Shown one piece after another: positions 53,722 through 62,804 of a DNA stretch of 64,000 nt. The stretch's first letter is position 1. Each line of letters starts with the position of its first letter. This DNA comes from Flagellimonas hadalis (GTDB lineage Bacteria > Bacteroidota > Bacteroidia > Flavobacteriales > Flavobacteriaceae): the NCBI RefSeq assembly GCF_007785775.2, contig NZ_VNIK02000001.1, forward strand, positions 1-64,000, in the 5' to 3' direction. Position numbers and translations under genes: made by a program. The notes beneath the pieces were generated by a model. It had not been told where the DNA came from and made no database searches. It saw only the letters and a list, made by a program, of their open reading frames with translations.

Positions 53722-54705
53722 TTATTGAATGATCAGAGTTCTGGTTGACACATCGGTGAACTCCCCGTTCCCAGCAGTGTAATGGGTTGTTATCTGTAAG
53801 GTGAGCTCAGTGCCTGTTGGATAATCGATATCCCATTCCAGGATATATAATTTCCGGAGCTGTCCGCCGATTACTTGATATAGGTCCGCGATATCTGCTC
53901 CTGAGGGCGCATAGTAGAAACGGCCTCCGGTTTCAGTGGCCAAAGTTTCCAAACTAAACTGTTGGGCACTTCCAAATCCAACCGTATAGACTGGTATGCC
54001 CAAGTTTTTTGATTTACTGATCAATCCATTCAAGGAAATGGAAGAATTGTTATCGGCACCGTCGGTGAAACCGATGACCAATGGTAGCACATTGTCCAAT
54101 TGGGACACTTGGTCCAGACCGAGTTCACAAGCACTGTAAAATGCTGTGGACGAACCTATTGATGGGTCAATGTCGATGGCCTCATTCAATAAGGTTGGGT
54201 CGGTTGTAAAACGTTGTACCTCCTCGACAAATGAGGCAAATTTTATGATGGAAAGTAAATCGGATGAGTTTTTAACTCCAATGAAACTCCGCAATGCCTC
54301 TTCCATGTCCAAAATATCCTGATTGGACATGCTACCCGAATAATCCAATGTAGTGGCAGCAGCTAAGGGATCATTGTTTGTTTGGTCAAAAACGGAAAGT
54401 GCAATCCTGTTCTTGTTCACCAATTCGACATTGGCATTGGCCATCATTTCAATTTCATAATTTCCCAAGGTGAATTCTTCCAAGGGTTTGCCATTTTGAT
54501 CGGTAACAGACAACAGGATTGTCAACGATTTTCCTGTTTGGGAGATTTCCAATCGGGGAATGGAAGTTTCAACATCGGTAGTGGTGAAATCACTTAGGTT
54601 TTCAAAAGCTTCATCGATTCTGGGTGTGTCGTCATCCTTGGCACAACCAAGTGGGATGGCCACATACAATAGAAGTATGGCCATTTTTAGGGTGTTTTTT
54701 TTCAT
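53722..54705 (-). CDS. von Willebrand factor A domain lipoprotein
   Basis: A 327-residue protein with lipobox YVAIPLGCAKDDD. A VWA domain spans about 100-290 with the metal-ion-dependent adhesion site TLDYSGSMSNQD (about 122-133, DxSxS form) and a later VIGFTDGADNNS (about 212-223). The N-terminal 90 residues form a beta domain and the last 40 another strand-rich part. Such proteins bind ligands or partner proteins at the surface. Its gaps to neighbours (about 190 and 150 bp) suggest its own promoter within the series. Confidence 0.85.
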   Translation of the reverse strand: MKKNTLKMAILLLYVAIPLGCAKDDDTPRIDEAFENLSDFTTTDVETSIPRLEISQTGKSLTILLSVTDQNGKPLEEFTLGNYEIEMMANANVELVNKNRIALSVFDQTNNDPLAAATTLDYSGSMSNQDILDMEEALRSFIGVKNSSDLLSIIKFASFVEEVQRFTTDPTLLNEAIDIDPSIGSSTAFYSACELGLDQVSQLDNVLPLVIGFTDGADNNSSISLNGLISKSKNLGIPVYTVGFGSAQQFSLETLATETGGRFYYAPSGADIADLYQVIGGQLRKLYILEWDIDYPTGTELTLQITTHYTAGNGEFTDVSTRTLIIQ

Positions 54706-54896
54706 TTTCTTTCGGTTTGATATTATCAGTTCAAACCTAATCTTGAATGGAATGGTTTCCTTACGGAAATCCCTACTTGGCGAATCCAGGCCACTGGTTT
54801 TTGGATAAAATGCAGATAAAAACGATTAATGGTGTTTCGTTGGAATGCTCCAACAATCATGGATGGTATCGGTTCCCCCAAAAGGAACGAAGTGCC

Positions 54897-55721
54897 TTAA
54901 TTTGAAAGTGTGACACATTCCAATTTGGCCTCGGGATTTTTGAATTTTTCAAGCAATAGGTCAAACTTTTTGCCTTTTATCCGGCCAACGGAAAAATCCC
55001 CTTCGACCCGATCAATATCAAACTCCAAGATTTCGGCCTTTCTAGTGCGATTTCCACTTTCAATGATTTCATAAACCTTGAACTTGTCCTTTTCGTTAAC
55101 GCCCTCTTTTTCCCCTGCAATGATAATTATCTCTCCGCCTCCTTTAGACTCGTACACATCTTCTATATCCACAGTGAAGGGGAATGTTTCAATAATGAAG
55201 GAGCGAATCTTTTTTTGCAATACTTTTAGGACCAATGACAGCGTTTCTGTCTTCGTCCCTCCAGCACATACCAAACAAAAAGAGGGTGTGTTGAAGGTTC
55301 TTGAAGCAATTACATTGCCATTCTCAACATCATTGATCGTAATGCTGAAAGTCATGGAACATTCATATAGGTTGGATGACTTCCCATAGGTCAGGGATGT
55401 GAGGTTGCCGCCCACTATGGCTTGTGCCCCGTTCTGTTTCCCTTGTTCAATTACAAAACCTTCAATAAATTCGATGTTCTTTTGAACTTCTATTTCCTTA
55501 TAGATAGCCGTTTGTGAATATTTGGACCTATCCAAAACTGTAAACCTTTCCCGTTCCGTAAATAATTCTTTTACCTTTTCTGTAATGGCCTCTGCTTCTG
55601 CATAATTTTTTATATCGGTTGTTTTAAAGGGAGCTAATCCAATATATTTGAGTTGACTGAAAGCGGATAAGGGGCCGATAAGGAGAACAAGGAATAGGTA
55701 AAATCTGTTTTTTCCGATCAT
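54897..55721 (-). CDS. CsgG/LpoB-like exported protein
   Basis: A 274-residue protein with a signal peptide (LVLLIGPLSAFSQ). The CsgG/TolB-N-like fold is suggested by KYIGLAPFKTTDIKNYAEAE, RFTVLDRSKYSQ (about 58-69) and EQGKQNGAQAIVGGNLTSL (about 92-110). A C-terminal beta domain follows (EIIIIAGEKEGVNEKDKFKV). It is a paralogue of 58232..59104 (shared VLDR and KYEI-type blocks). CsgG family members form export pores or act as activators of envelope enzymes. No lipobox is seen, unlike classic CsgG. Confidence 0.72.
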   Translation of the reverse strand: MIGKNRFYLFLVLLIGPLSAFSQLKYIGLAPFKTTDIKNYAEAEAITEKVKELFTERERFTVLDRSKYSQTAIYKEIEVQKNIEFIEGFVIEQGKQNGAQAIVGGNLTSLTYGKSSNLYECSMTFSITINDVENGNVIASRTFNTPSFCLVCAGGTKTETLSLVLKVLQKKIRSFIIETFPFTVDIEDVYESKGGGEIIIIAGEKEGVNEKDKFKVYEIIESGNRTRKAEILEFDIDRVEGDFSVGRIKGKKFDLLLEKFKNPEAKLECVTLSN

Positions 55722-55773
55722 ATCTTTGATAATTGGTTTTGATTAAAAGCGAATGGTCCGAGGCAATAAATGA

Positions 55774-56826
55774 TCAACCTTCCTGCATTGCCCGATCCAT
55801 TTCACCTTGGTGTCTGGTTCGTTTAAACTCCGATTGGGCGATTGCTCCCATTTTTTCCCTTCTTTTGACACGGGAGATATTTTTGGTTTCAGTAGGGGTC
55901 GTTTCTGTATCACCTGGGTTTCTATTTTTAACTATGGTCTCCGTAGAATCTGAATTTACATCGTCGGTTGTTTCAGAACCAGTGCCCGGCTTTTCTTCAT
56001 CATTTGAGGTTTCTTTGTTCTTTTTTCCCCTTGACTTGATACTTGCCGTTAGTTTTAGGGCCGATGTATGGCAGTTGGATTCAGCTTCTATAGATCCCAG
56101 TATTTCAAGCGCAGCATCATCGTTGTCTTTTGAAATTTCTGTCTTGGCACTGGCCAGTTTCTTTTCACACGTTTTGTTCAAGTATCCATCATAGGCCTGG
56201 TCCAGTTTTCTCTGGATTTTCGCATAGCATTCCCCGCCGACTTCCTTAGGTACGGGATACAAAAGGGCTATGGCCTCACTATATCGTTTTTGGTCGATCA
56301 TAGTGGAGGCTTCGTTATAAAGCCTGTCGCAGTTGGAACGGTAGTATTCCAAGATTTTGGTTTTCGCATCCTGTAAAAAATCTTTGATGTCGTCCCCCTT
56401 TGTTTTTATTTGCGAGATACTTTGGTCTATGGCTTCTTTCATGGAATAGCCATCACCTTTGATTTCCTGGCTGAAGACACTATAGACCTTTCCGGTCTTT
56501 ACCTCTTTTACAATAAGGTTGAGTTCCACCTCGATTACATGTACATTTTGTAGACCCTCCACCACTTTATGATCATATATTTCAAATTTTGGATATAGAA
56601 TGAACTTGTTGGTGTAACCTTCCCCAGCGATACCATAATTACTCACCATTCTAAGTAATTTGGACTCCAACTTTGAAACTTGTGAGAAGGTCAATTCTTC
56701 CATTTGAAGAGGCACAACCACAGAAATGCTCAGTTCATCTTCTGATCTGTCATAGCCCATGGCCCGAGTGCAAAAAATGCCTCCTAAAAAAAGAAGAAGT
56801 GCGGATAGATATAGTTTAGTTTTCAT
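55774..56826 (-). CDS. Exported protein with helical middle and disordered tail
   Basis: About 350 residues from MKTKLYLSALLLFLGG; the upstream extension overlaps the preceding gene. Residues about 25-150 form a CsgG/LPP20-like alpha/beta region (IYDHKVVEGLQNVHVIEVEL; VKTGKVYSVFSQEIKGDGYS). A helical, Cys-containing TPR-like region follows (about 165-250), then a charged, low-complexity tail (KKNKETSNDEEKPGTGSETT). It lies 10 bp after the DUF6175-like gene. It may be a scaffold for the CsgG-like proteins. The family is not firmly recognised. Confidence 0.7.
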   Translation of the reverse strand: MKTKLYLSALLLFLGGIFCTRAMGYDRSEDELSISVVVPLQMEELTFSQVSKLESKLLRMVSNYGIAGEGYTNKFILYPKFEIYDHKVVEGLQNVHVIEVELNLIVKEVKTGKVYSVFSQEIKGDGYSMKEAIDQSISQIKTKGDDIKDFLQDAKTKILEYYRSNCDRLYNEASTMIDQKRYSEAIALLYPVPKEVGGECYAKIQRKLDQAYDGYLNKTCEKKLASAKTEISKDNDDAALEILGSIEAESNCHTSALKLTASIKSRGKKNKETSNDEEKPGTGSETTDDVNSDSTETIVKNRNPGDTETTPTETKNISRVKRREKMGAIAQSEFKRTRHQGEMDRAMQEG

Positions 56827-56836
56827 AATAGCTGAT

Positions 56837-57772
56837 TTATAAAATTGTGATGTAAAGGGTTCCCCGACTGTTCTCAAATTTCACGGGAAGGTCTATCTTA
56901 TCAAAAAAGCGGTCCAGTTGGCGCTCAATTTTCCGCGGGGTCATATTGGTACAGTTCTTTGGATCACGGACGGGATATCTATAATCTGATACCATGATTT
57001 TAGTGGATGTTGTAGAAGTGACCGAATAATAGTTATGATAGGAGTTCTCTTCCAACCAATCCTCAATGACATACGTCAATTTTTGCTTTTGGGATGGGAC
57101 ATCGTCATCCATGGTGATTTCAGCATCTTCTGAAAGACTGAACTCCATTTTGACCGTCTTGCCCTTTTCCCGCATTTCGGCCCATTTGTCGTTCATGGTT
57201 TCCAGAAAAACGTCCAATAATGGTTTGCCGGGTTTATCATCTTCATCACGGCTCTTTTTTCGCATGGCTACCGAGATTAAAGATATTTTATCATCGAATG
57301 ACTTAAGACCACTATCCATAGTTATACTGGCCATGGAATTCCCATTGTCAGTAACATTGGCTTCCAAAATAAGGGTAGCCCCGTAATCGCTTTTAGGACC
57401 GGTGACAATTTCTCTAATGATTACATCTATTTCAACCACAATATCCGAAGGAATATTTCTAAAAATCCTATTCTTGAACTCGGTCTGTGTTTCGCTGGTC
57501 ACGGTTTCATCCCGTGTTACGGCCCTTAAGGTGGTCTCAAAGTCCATTGTGGTGTAACCCCTTTCATCAAAGGCTTGTTTCACCTTTGAAATGGCCACAC
57601 GTACTTCGGGCTGTTCATCCATTATGGTTCGTAGATTTTCACCTTCATTGGTCCTTGGCAATACCATTATGCTCGGTTGAACGGTAAGTACGTCGCAGTC
57701 GCTTTGTGCAGTCAACTTTTGAAAGGAGCATAGGGCAAGCACTGTTATCGTGAATAGCTGTATTGTTTTCAT
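56837..57772 (-). CDS. DUF6175-like exported protein
   Basis: A 311-residue protein with a signal peptide (VLALCSFQKLTAQ). The opening SIMVLPRTNEGENLRTIMDE (about 34-53), the FDERGYTTMDFETTL block and the SDIVVEIDVIIREIVTGP strand match a Bacteroidota family I recall as DUF6175, which resembles periplasmic TolB-N/CsgG-like folds. It overlaps the small lipoprotein gene upstream by 4 bp and precedes the helical exported protein by 10 bp, a tight unit. Confidence 0.7.
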   Translation of the reverse strand: MKTIQLFTITVLALCSFQKLTAQSDCDVLTVQPSIMVLPRTNEGENLRTIMDEQPEVRVAISKVKQAFDERGYTTMDFETTLRAVTRDETVTSETQTEFKNRIFRNIPSDIVVEIDVIIREIVTGPKSDYGATLILEANVTDNGNSMASITMDSGLKSFDDKISLISVAMRKKSRDEDDKPGKPLLDVFLETMNDKWAEMREKGKTVKMEFSLSEDAEITMDDDVPSQKQKLTYVIEDWLEENSYHNYYSVTSTTSTKIMVSDYRYPVRDPKNCTNMTPRKIERQLDRFFDKIDLPVKFENSRGTLYITIL

Positions 57773-58230
57773 AGTCCAAATTTTTTGATTACCTGTTTAT
57801 CCTCAAGATCTTGCCTCAATGCCCTTAGATTTACGGTAAGGGTTATATTGGCTTTTCTCTGACCACCTTTTACCTTCTCAACTTTTTCCCTTGAGTTCAA
57901 TATGAATGACTCCATTCGGTTTTGATAAAAATCAGATAGGTAATCTTTGTGTTTCTTATATTCTTCTTGCTCATTTATACCAATCAAGGGGTCATTAAAG
58001 GGCGAACCAGCCACGCCCCTAAAAAACAGATTTTGAAACGTTAACCTTTTTGCATTGTAGATGGCCTCTTCATTATTGCTGCCATAATCCATACTATTGA
58101 CCGTAATGGTGTTTCTTGCCTCATTGCCCATGTACCTGACCCTTGCCGAAGCTACCTGTGCATTCTGGTTTGTGCTTTTGCACGATCCAGCAATTAGGGC
58201 CAAAAGAACTAATCCTACTAATTTTTTCAT
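57769..58230 (-). CDS. Small lipoprotein, LPP20-like
   Basis: A 153-residue protein with lipobox ALIAGSCKS. The body (about 30-150) reads TITVNSMDYGSNNEEAIYNA, KRLTFQNLFFRGVAGSP and ANITLTVNLRALRQDLE. The LPP20/FlgT-like arrangement of a strand followed by EAIYNAKR-type helix supports an envelope lipoprotein role. It lies 1 bp after the CsgG-like gene 58232..59104 and overlaps the DUF6175-like gene by 4 bp. Confidence 0.7.
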   Translation of the reverse strand: MKKLVGLVLLALIAGSCKSTNQNAQVASARVRYMGNEARNTITVNSMDYGSNNEEAIYNAKRLTFQNLFFRGVAGSPFNDPLIGINEQEEYKKHKDYLSDFYQNRMESFILNSREKVEKVKGGQRKANITLTVNLRALRQDLEDKQVIKKFGL

Positions 58231-58231
58231 C

Positions 58232-59104
58232 TTAATCGATTTTACAGATTAGTTTTGCACCGGACTCATAAAGTTCCTTTAGCTCCTTGCCACCTTTGTC
58301 CACTTTGGCCGTAGACAACTTTTCACCTTCGACAGCTGCTACCTTAAGGTCCGCAATCCACTTTTCCCGAATGACATCCTCTCCATCTACGTTTAGCGTG
58401 GATATTTCATAAACTTTTAATTTGTCATTCTTTTTGGTATTGGTGGCGGAACCGGAATTGATGAGTACCATCGAGGCTTCATCCCCCTTTTCTTCCTCAA
58501 TGGAAACAAGCTTGATGGAACCGCCACCGGATTTGTTCAAAAAGTCACTCAGCTTGTTATTGAGCGACTTGGAATTCAATGCTGCGCTAAAGGCTTCATC
58601 TTCTGTTATGCCACCAACATTGTCTGAAATTGTACCTATGGAGAATTTTTCAGAATTGACCGTCGCACCCGTTTCGGTATCCAAAATGTCCACCGAGAAA
58701 CTGAATATGGCACGTTGCATGCCCTCTTTCTTTGAACTGTCGCCCAAACCAGGTATTTTGAAACCAATTGTTTTATAGGTGACATTGAATAGCTTGCTCG
58801 CTACTATAAATTCCGCTCCTTTGATCCTGCCTTGTTCAACAACCTCCGCATTAATGGAGGTGATCTGTTTTTGTACCTCTTGTTCATTGATGACATAGCC
58901 CAAGGCTTCCCGATCCAGAACCTCATAGGTCCCGGTGCTCAATATCAGTTCTTTGATCTTTTGGCAAACTTGCTCGGCCTCCACAGCTTCATCAATGCTC
59001 AATGCTTGCGTTGATTGCAGTCCAATGGTCGATTGTTGCCCATGGACCAATGAAGAAGCAAATAATAAGATGGATAAATACTTTTTCATTTTCATAATTT
59101 TCAT
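58232..59104 (-). CDS. CsgG-family exported protein
   Basis: A 290-residue protein with a signal peptide (SILLFASSLVHGQQ). The CsgG-like core has EQVCQKIKELILSTGTYEVL, DREALGYVINEQ and EQGRIKGAEFIVASKLFNVT (about 90-110). A C-terminal beta domain follows (DKLKVYEISTLNVDGEDVIR). Starts at codons 4 or 6 are also possible. It is the clearest CsgG relative in the cluster and a paralogue of 54897..55721. Two CsgG-like genes in one operon suggest a hetero-oligomer or two export or anchoring steps. Confidence 0.78.
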   Translation of the reverse strand: MKIMKMKKYLSILLFASSLVHGQQSTIGLQSTQALSIDEAVEAEQVCQKIKELILSTGTYEVLDREALGYVINEQEVQKQITSINAEVVEQGRIKGAEFIVASKLFNVTYKTIGFKIPGLGDSSKKEGMQRAIFSFSVDILDTETGATVNSEKFSIGTISDNVGGITEDEAFSAALNSKSLNNKLSDFLNKSGGGSIKLVSIEEEKGDEASMVLINSGSATNTKKNDKLKVYEISTLNVDGEDVIREKWIADLKVAAVEGEKLSTAKVDKGGKELKELYESGAKLICKID

Positions 59105-59146
59105 TTTTGTGTATAGTTGTGTTAAGGTTTTAATTTTTGGCCCTTC

Positions 59147-60079
59147 TTAGTCGATGTCATAAAAAGCATCCACATAATCGTATTTGAACTTTATGATAAT
59201 TTCTTGATCCTTGTTGATAAACCCTTGTTGGCCATCAACTTTTACCGGAGCCAAGCCGTTTAAGAATACAAATGCATCCTCATAGGTGGGGCCGATGACC
59301 TCTTCACCTTTTCTATTGATAAAACCCCATTTCCCATCAATCTTTACTGGGGCCAAATCTTCAGAAAAACCCCAGGTCTGTTCATATTTTGGTTCCACGA
59401 TGACTTTTCCGTTCTTGGCGATGAACCCCCATTTCCCGTCTTTGCTCACGGGTGCCAACCCTTCGGCAAAGGGCAGGACAAAGTCGAATCTGGGCGGTAC
59501 TACCATTATATTGTCCTTGTTTATAAAGCCTTCCTGCCCATTTACCCCGACTGGGGCCAATTTTTCAGAGAACAGATAGGCACTGGAATAGGTGAAGGGG
59601 ATCACAACTTCTCCAGATTTGTTGATGAATCCCCATTTCCTATCTTTTTTTACAGCGGCCAAGCCTTCTGAAAATGAAGTGGCATCGTCATATTCTGCTG
59701 CTATGATCATATTGGCATTGTGGTCAATGAACCCCCATTTTCCATCCCTCTTGATGGCGGCCAAACTATCGGTAAAGGGCAGGGCATCCTCATACAAAAG
59801 GGGAATTTTTTTAAGATTCTTTTTGTCTATGAACCCCCATTTGCCATTTTTTTTCACCAAGGCCAACCCTTCGGACATTTTCCAGGCCATTTCATATGTA
59901 AATGGAATGATCTCTTTGCCCTCTTTGTTGATAAAGCCCCAATTTTTTCCTTCTCGTGCCAAGGCAAGCGCTTCGACGCGGTTGCTGATGGAGAAATACA
60001 AATAACCGCTGACAAGGAGCAGCAGTACTGCTGAGAGTATCAGAACAGGAATTTTCTTTTTTCTTTTTTTGGATTTCAT
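59147..60079 (-). CDS. WG-repeat membrane-anchored protein
   Basis: About 310 residues from MKSKKRKKKIPVLILSAV. A basic N-terminus and one membrane helix (about 10-30, VLILSAVLLLLVSGYLYFSI) lead to eight tandem WG repeats of about 34 residues (GKWGFIDKKNLKKIPLLYED pattern; NWGFI, three KWGFI, QEGFI, two more KWGFI, QQGFI). The repeats fold as a beta-rich solenoid or propeller, usually for binding. Start 60079 is chosen because it follows the preceding stop by 2 bp. It is the envelope-facing binding protein of the operon. Confidence 0.86.
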   Translation of the reverse strand: MKSKKRKKKIPVLILSAVLLLLVSGYLYFSISNRVEALALAREGKNWGFINKEGKEIIPFTYEMAWKMSEGLALVKKNGKWGFIDKKNLKKIPLLYEDALPFTDSLAAIKRDGKWGFIDHNANMIIAAEYDDATSFSEGLAAVKKDRKWGFINKSGEVVIPFTYSSAYLFSEKLAPVGVNGQEGFINKDNIMVVPPRFDFVLPFAEGLAPVSKDGKWGFIAKNGKVIVEPKYEQTWGFSEDLAPVKIDGKWGFINRKGEEVIGPTYEDAFVFLNGLAPVKVDGQQGFINKDQEIIIKFKYDYVDAFYDID

Positions 60080-60081
60080 TT

Positions 60082-61041
60082 TTACCGGTGGTGTGTTTTG
60101 TATCCGTAGGGTTGTCCATTCGCTGTCCACTTAGGTTGACCATTAAGGAAACCAGGACCAAGCTCAAGACTACCAAAAGGATAGCCGTTGATATCAAATT
60201 CTTTTGAAAAGGGGATTTGAAAACCATATTTTTCTATCCGGATCATCACATATCCCGAACCTATATATTTGTTGGTTTCATCATTGAAAAGACCACCGCT
60301 CAAATTGTGGAGCAGGTTAAGATTGTCAGTTTCTACATCCAAAGGAACTTTGACGGTCTTAAGGCTTGGTGAGTCAATGATGCTGTCCAAGACACCTTTT
60401 AGGACCACCCTGTTGGTCCGTTTGGATTTTAGTGAAAGCTGGATTTTTTCGATCTTATAATCAAAGGATTGTTTGTTTTGAATTGTCACCGTGACGCGCA
60501 TGGTCGAGTTGGTGGGATTGCCCAGGGAAAATGGGTTGATACGTTCAATTTCTATTTGATCAAAGAACACATCGTTGTCCAAAAGATGCTCACCGATAAA
60601 ATTCTTTATGTTGTACGGAATCTTAATCTCAAACGCCCTTTTAATCTTTTTAATGGGGTGTACAGCAAATGCTTCTCCGACAAAATAAAAATCAACGGTT
60701 TCCCCAGCTAGGATCTTCCCATGCTTTTTTTGGAGTTGGGCCAAACTAAGATTACACTGAAATGGCAATGAAGTGGTATCTTTTGGAGTCAACTGTTTTG
60801 GAACGACCAAGTTTCCGTTTCCCATCATTTCATTATCGTAGTTGATATCAAACACCAACTCTTTCAGTTGGTACTTGAAATGGGTTGGGTTGTACACCCT
60901 TGCATCGACTGAAAACAGAAAAGTGGAGTCGCTTACGCCTTTGAATTGTAGGTTATCATTGGAAACGAACACGGGTTCGGCCATACTGCAGGCACCAAGC
61001 ATGAGGGTAATGATCAATATAGCAAGCATACACTTCTTCAT
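60082..61041 (-). CDS. LEA14/WHy-like lipoprotein
   Basis: A 319-residue protein with lipobox LMLGACSMAEP. Two LEA14-type beta domains are visible: VSDSTFLFSVDARVYNPTHF (about 36-55), and RINPFSLGNPTNSTMRVTVT with IQNKQSFDYKIEKIQL (about 168-200). The repeated N-P-T-(H/N) turn is typical of the WHy/LEA2 fold. These lipoproteins bind lipids or stabilise the envelope. It overlaps the ABC transporter gene by 4 bp and is a likely partner of it. Confidence 0.8.
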   Translation of the reverse strand: MKKCMLAILIITLMLGACSMAEPVFVSNDNLQFKGVSDSTFLFSVDARVYNPTHFKYQLKELVFDINYDNEMMGNGNLVVPKQLTPKDTTSLPFQCNLSLAQLQKKHGKILAGETVDFYFVGEAFAVHPIKKIKRAFEIKIPYNIKNFIGEHLLDNDVFFDQIEIERINPFSLGNPTNSTMRVTVTIQNKQSFDYKIEKIQLSLKSKRTNRVVLKGVLDSIIDSPSLKTVKVPLDVETDNLNLLHNLSGGLFNDETNKYIGSGYVMIRIEKYGFQIPFSKEFDINGYPFGSLELGPGFLNGQPKWTANGQPYGYKTHHR

Positions 61042-62798
61042 ATACTGTCTTTTTTGTTCAGTGAAATAAAGATCAACAGATACATGATCAGGCTCAGTAT
61101 CACTACTGCAATGGCATTGGCCGTAAAGTTGTTGAAAGCATTGCCGATCAGTACACCTTTGTCAATCAGGTTTTCGTCGTAGAGCCCCAATTGGTCCAAT
61201 GCACTTGCGGCTTCACATTTGCAATCGTTTTTATGGTAACCATCCGGATTGAATTCGGGAATCAAGACGCTTTCTGTCGCGATGTCCATATTTTTAAAAT
61301 AATCATCCTGTAACCGGGCAAATCCTTCGGTGCCCCATCTTCCTAGTGTAAAAAAGCTCAAAATTTCGATAAGGCGGGTGTCCAGTTTTGTCATTACCCC
61401 CGCCAGCATGATCTGCGGCATAAGGGTTATGGGCACAACGGTCATTACCTTTTCGGTGGTACTGAAATATGATGATAGGAAGAGTCCTATTAAAGTGGCA
61501 GAACATGAGACCATAAAAAGGAACCCAATACTTTCCCAAAAAGGCCTTAAATAGGTTTCAGGAAATTCTGGAATGGCATTGAGTTTAAAATTTATATGGA
61601 TGATGGCTACAAAGACCACAACTTGGACCAATGCTATCAAGGAAAGGACCAACAGTTTCGAAATGATGTAGGTGTTGATATTCAGGTTGAACATACGCTC
61701 CCGCTTGTATATGGCCATTTCACCCACAATCTCCTTTGCAGAATTGCTCACGCCAAACCAAATAGCCGAAATGGCGGTCAGAAAAATGACCCCTATCCTG
61801 AACTCCGTAAAAACAAGACTGACCAGCCCTCCTATGATAATTGGCTGTAAAAGCAATAACAAAAGGTTGTTGAAATCGTTGAGTTTTATGTTTAGGTACC
61901 GGTTCGCCAGCCAATACAGTTGGCGAATACTGGAGTCTGGTTTGGTTTTTTTCAGTTTTGGATTTACCCTTGCAGAAACGGAACCATCTTTTGGTGCGGT
62001 GTAATAGTTTTTCACTTCATCCAGGTGACTCATCTTGCTATACACCTCAATGATGGTATCCACCCTAAAATGCTCCGTTATTTTTTGGGGTGCCCCTTTG
62101 TATACCAAATGCCCCTTCACCCCCAGAAACACAATCTCATCAACATAATTGAGGTCTTCTGGTTTGTGGGTTACCATGACAATGGAAGTGCCTCCTTCGG
62201 CCAATTCCCTTAGGCTTTTTAAAAAACTGTCAATGGTCTCGGGATCCAATGGTGAGGTGGGTTCGTCCAAAAACAAGATGGACGGTTCGGTCAACAATTC
62301 AACGGCAATTGAAATTCTTTTGCGCTGCCCTCCCGACAATTCCTTTACTTTTTTGTCCTTTATATCCTTTTGTCCTTTTGGGTTGCCCTGGTCGTGCTGG
62401 TCCAGCTTAAGGCTCTTCAAGACCTTGTTGATACGCTGGTCAATTTCCTTCTTTGTGGTATCATCCGGTAATCTCAGCTTTGCGGCATAATAGAGCGTTT
62501 TATAAACGCTCAGTTCCCTATGGATGATATCGTCTTGGGGCACATAACCAATATCCTTTTTGACCAGATCATAGTTCTCGATCAACGAAAGCCCATTGAT
62601 AAAGACTTCACCTGAAGTTGCAGGATTGTCCCCGTTCAAGCATTTGAGCAAGGTGGATTTTCCACAACCTGATGGCCCCATTAAAGCGACGAAGCTCTTG
62701 GGTTTTATTTCCAAGGACATGGGCTGTAGCCCAATTTTGTTCTTCGGGTATTTTTTGGTGATCCCAATAGCCTGTATGGATAGCTCTTTTTCTTTCAT
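61038..62798 (-). CDS. ABCG-type half transporter (ATPase fused to permease)
   Basis: A 586-residue fusion. The ATPase domain (about 1-235) has Walker A ALMGPSGCGKSTLL (about 35-48), signature LSGGQRKRISIAVELL (about 154-169), Walker B ILFLDEPTSPLDP (about 174-186) and the switch His in VMVTHKPED. After a linker, an ABC2-type membrane domain of six helices follows (about 305-580). The ATPase-first order matches the ABCG/White group, which export lipids or small hydrophobic molecules. A Cys pair (NDCKCEAA) lies in the last periplasmic loop. It lies 6 bp downstream of the M48 gene and overlaps the LEA14-like gene. Confidence 0.9.
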   Translation of the reverse strand: MKEKELSIQAIGITKKYPKNKIGLQPMSLEIKPKSFVALMGPSGCGKSTLLKCLNGDNPATSGEVFINGLSLIENYDLVKKDIGYVPQDDIIHRELSVYKTLYYAAKLRLPDDTTKKEIDQRINKVLKSLKLDQHDQGNPKGQKDIKDKKVKELSGGQRKRISIAVELLTEPSILFLDEPTSPLDPETIDSFLKSLRELAEGGTSIVMVTHKPEDLNYVDEIVFLGVKGHLVYKGAPQKITEHFRVDTIIEVYSKMSHLDEVKNYYTAPKDGSVSARVNPKLKKTKPDSSIRQLYWLANRYLNIKLNDFNNLLLLLLQPIIIGGLVSLVFTEFRIGVIFLTAISAIWFGVSNSAKEIVGEMAIYKRERMFNLNINTYIISKLLVLSLIALVQVVVFVAIIHINFKLNAIPEFPETYLRPFWESIGFLFMVSCSATLIGLFLSSYFSTTEKVMTVVPITLMPQIMLAGVMTKLDTRLIEILSFFTLGRWGTEGFARLQDDYFKNMDIATESVLIPEFNPDGYHKNDCKCEAASALDQLGLYDENLIDKGVLIGNAFNNFTANAIAVVILSLIMYLLIFISLNKKDSI

Positions 62799-62804
62799 GG
62801 GGTC

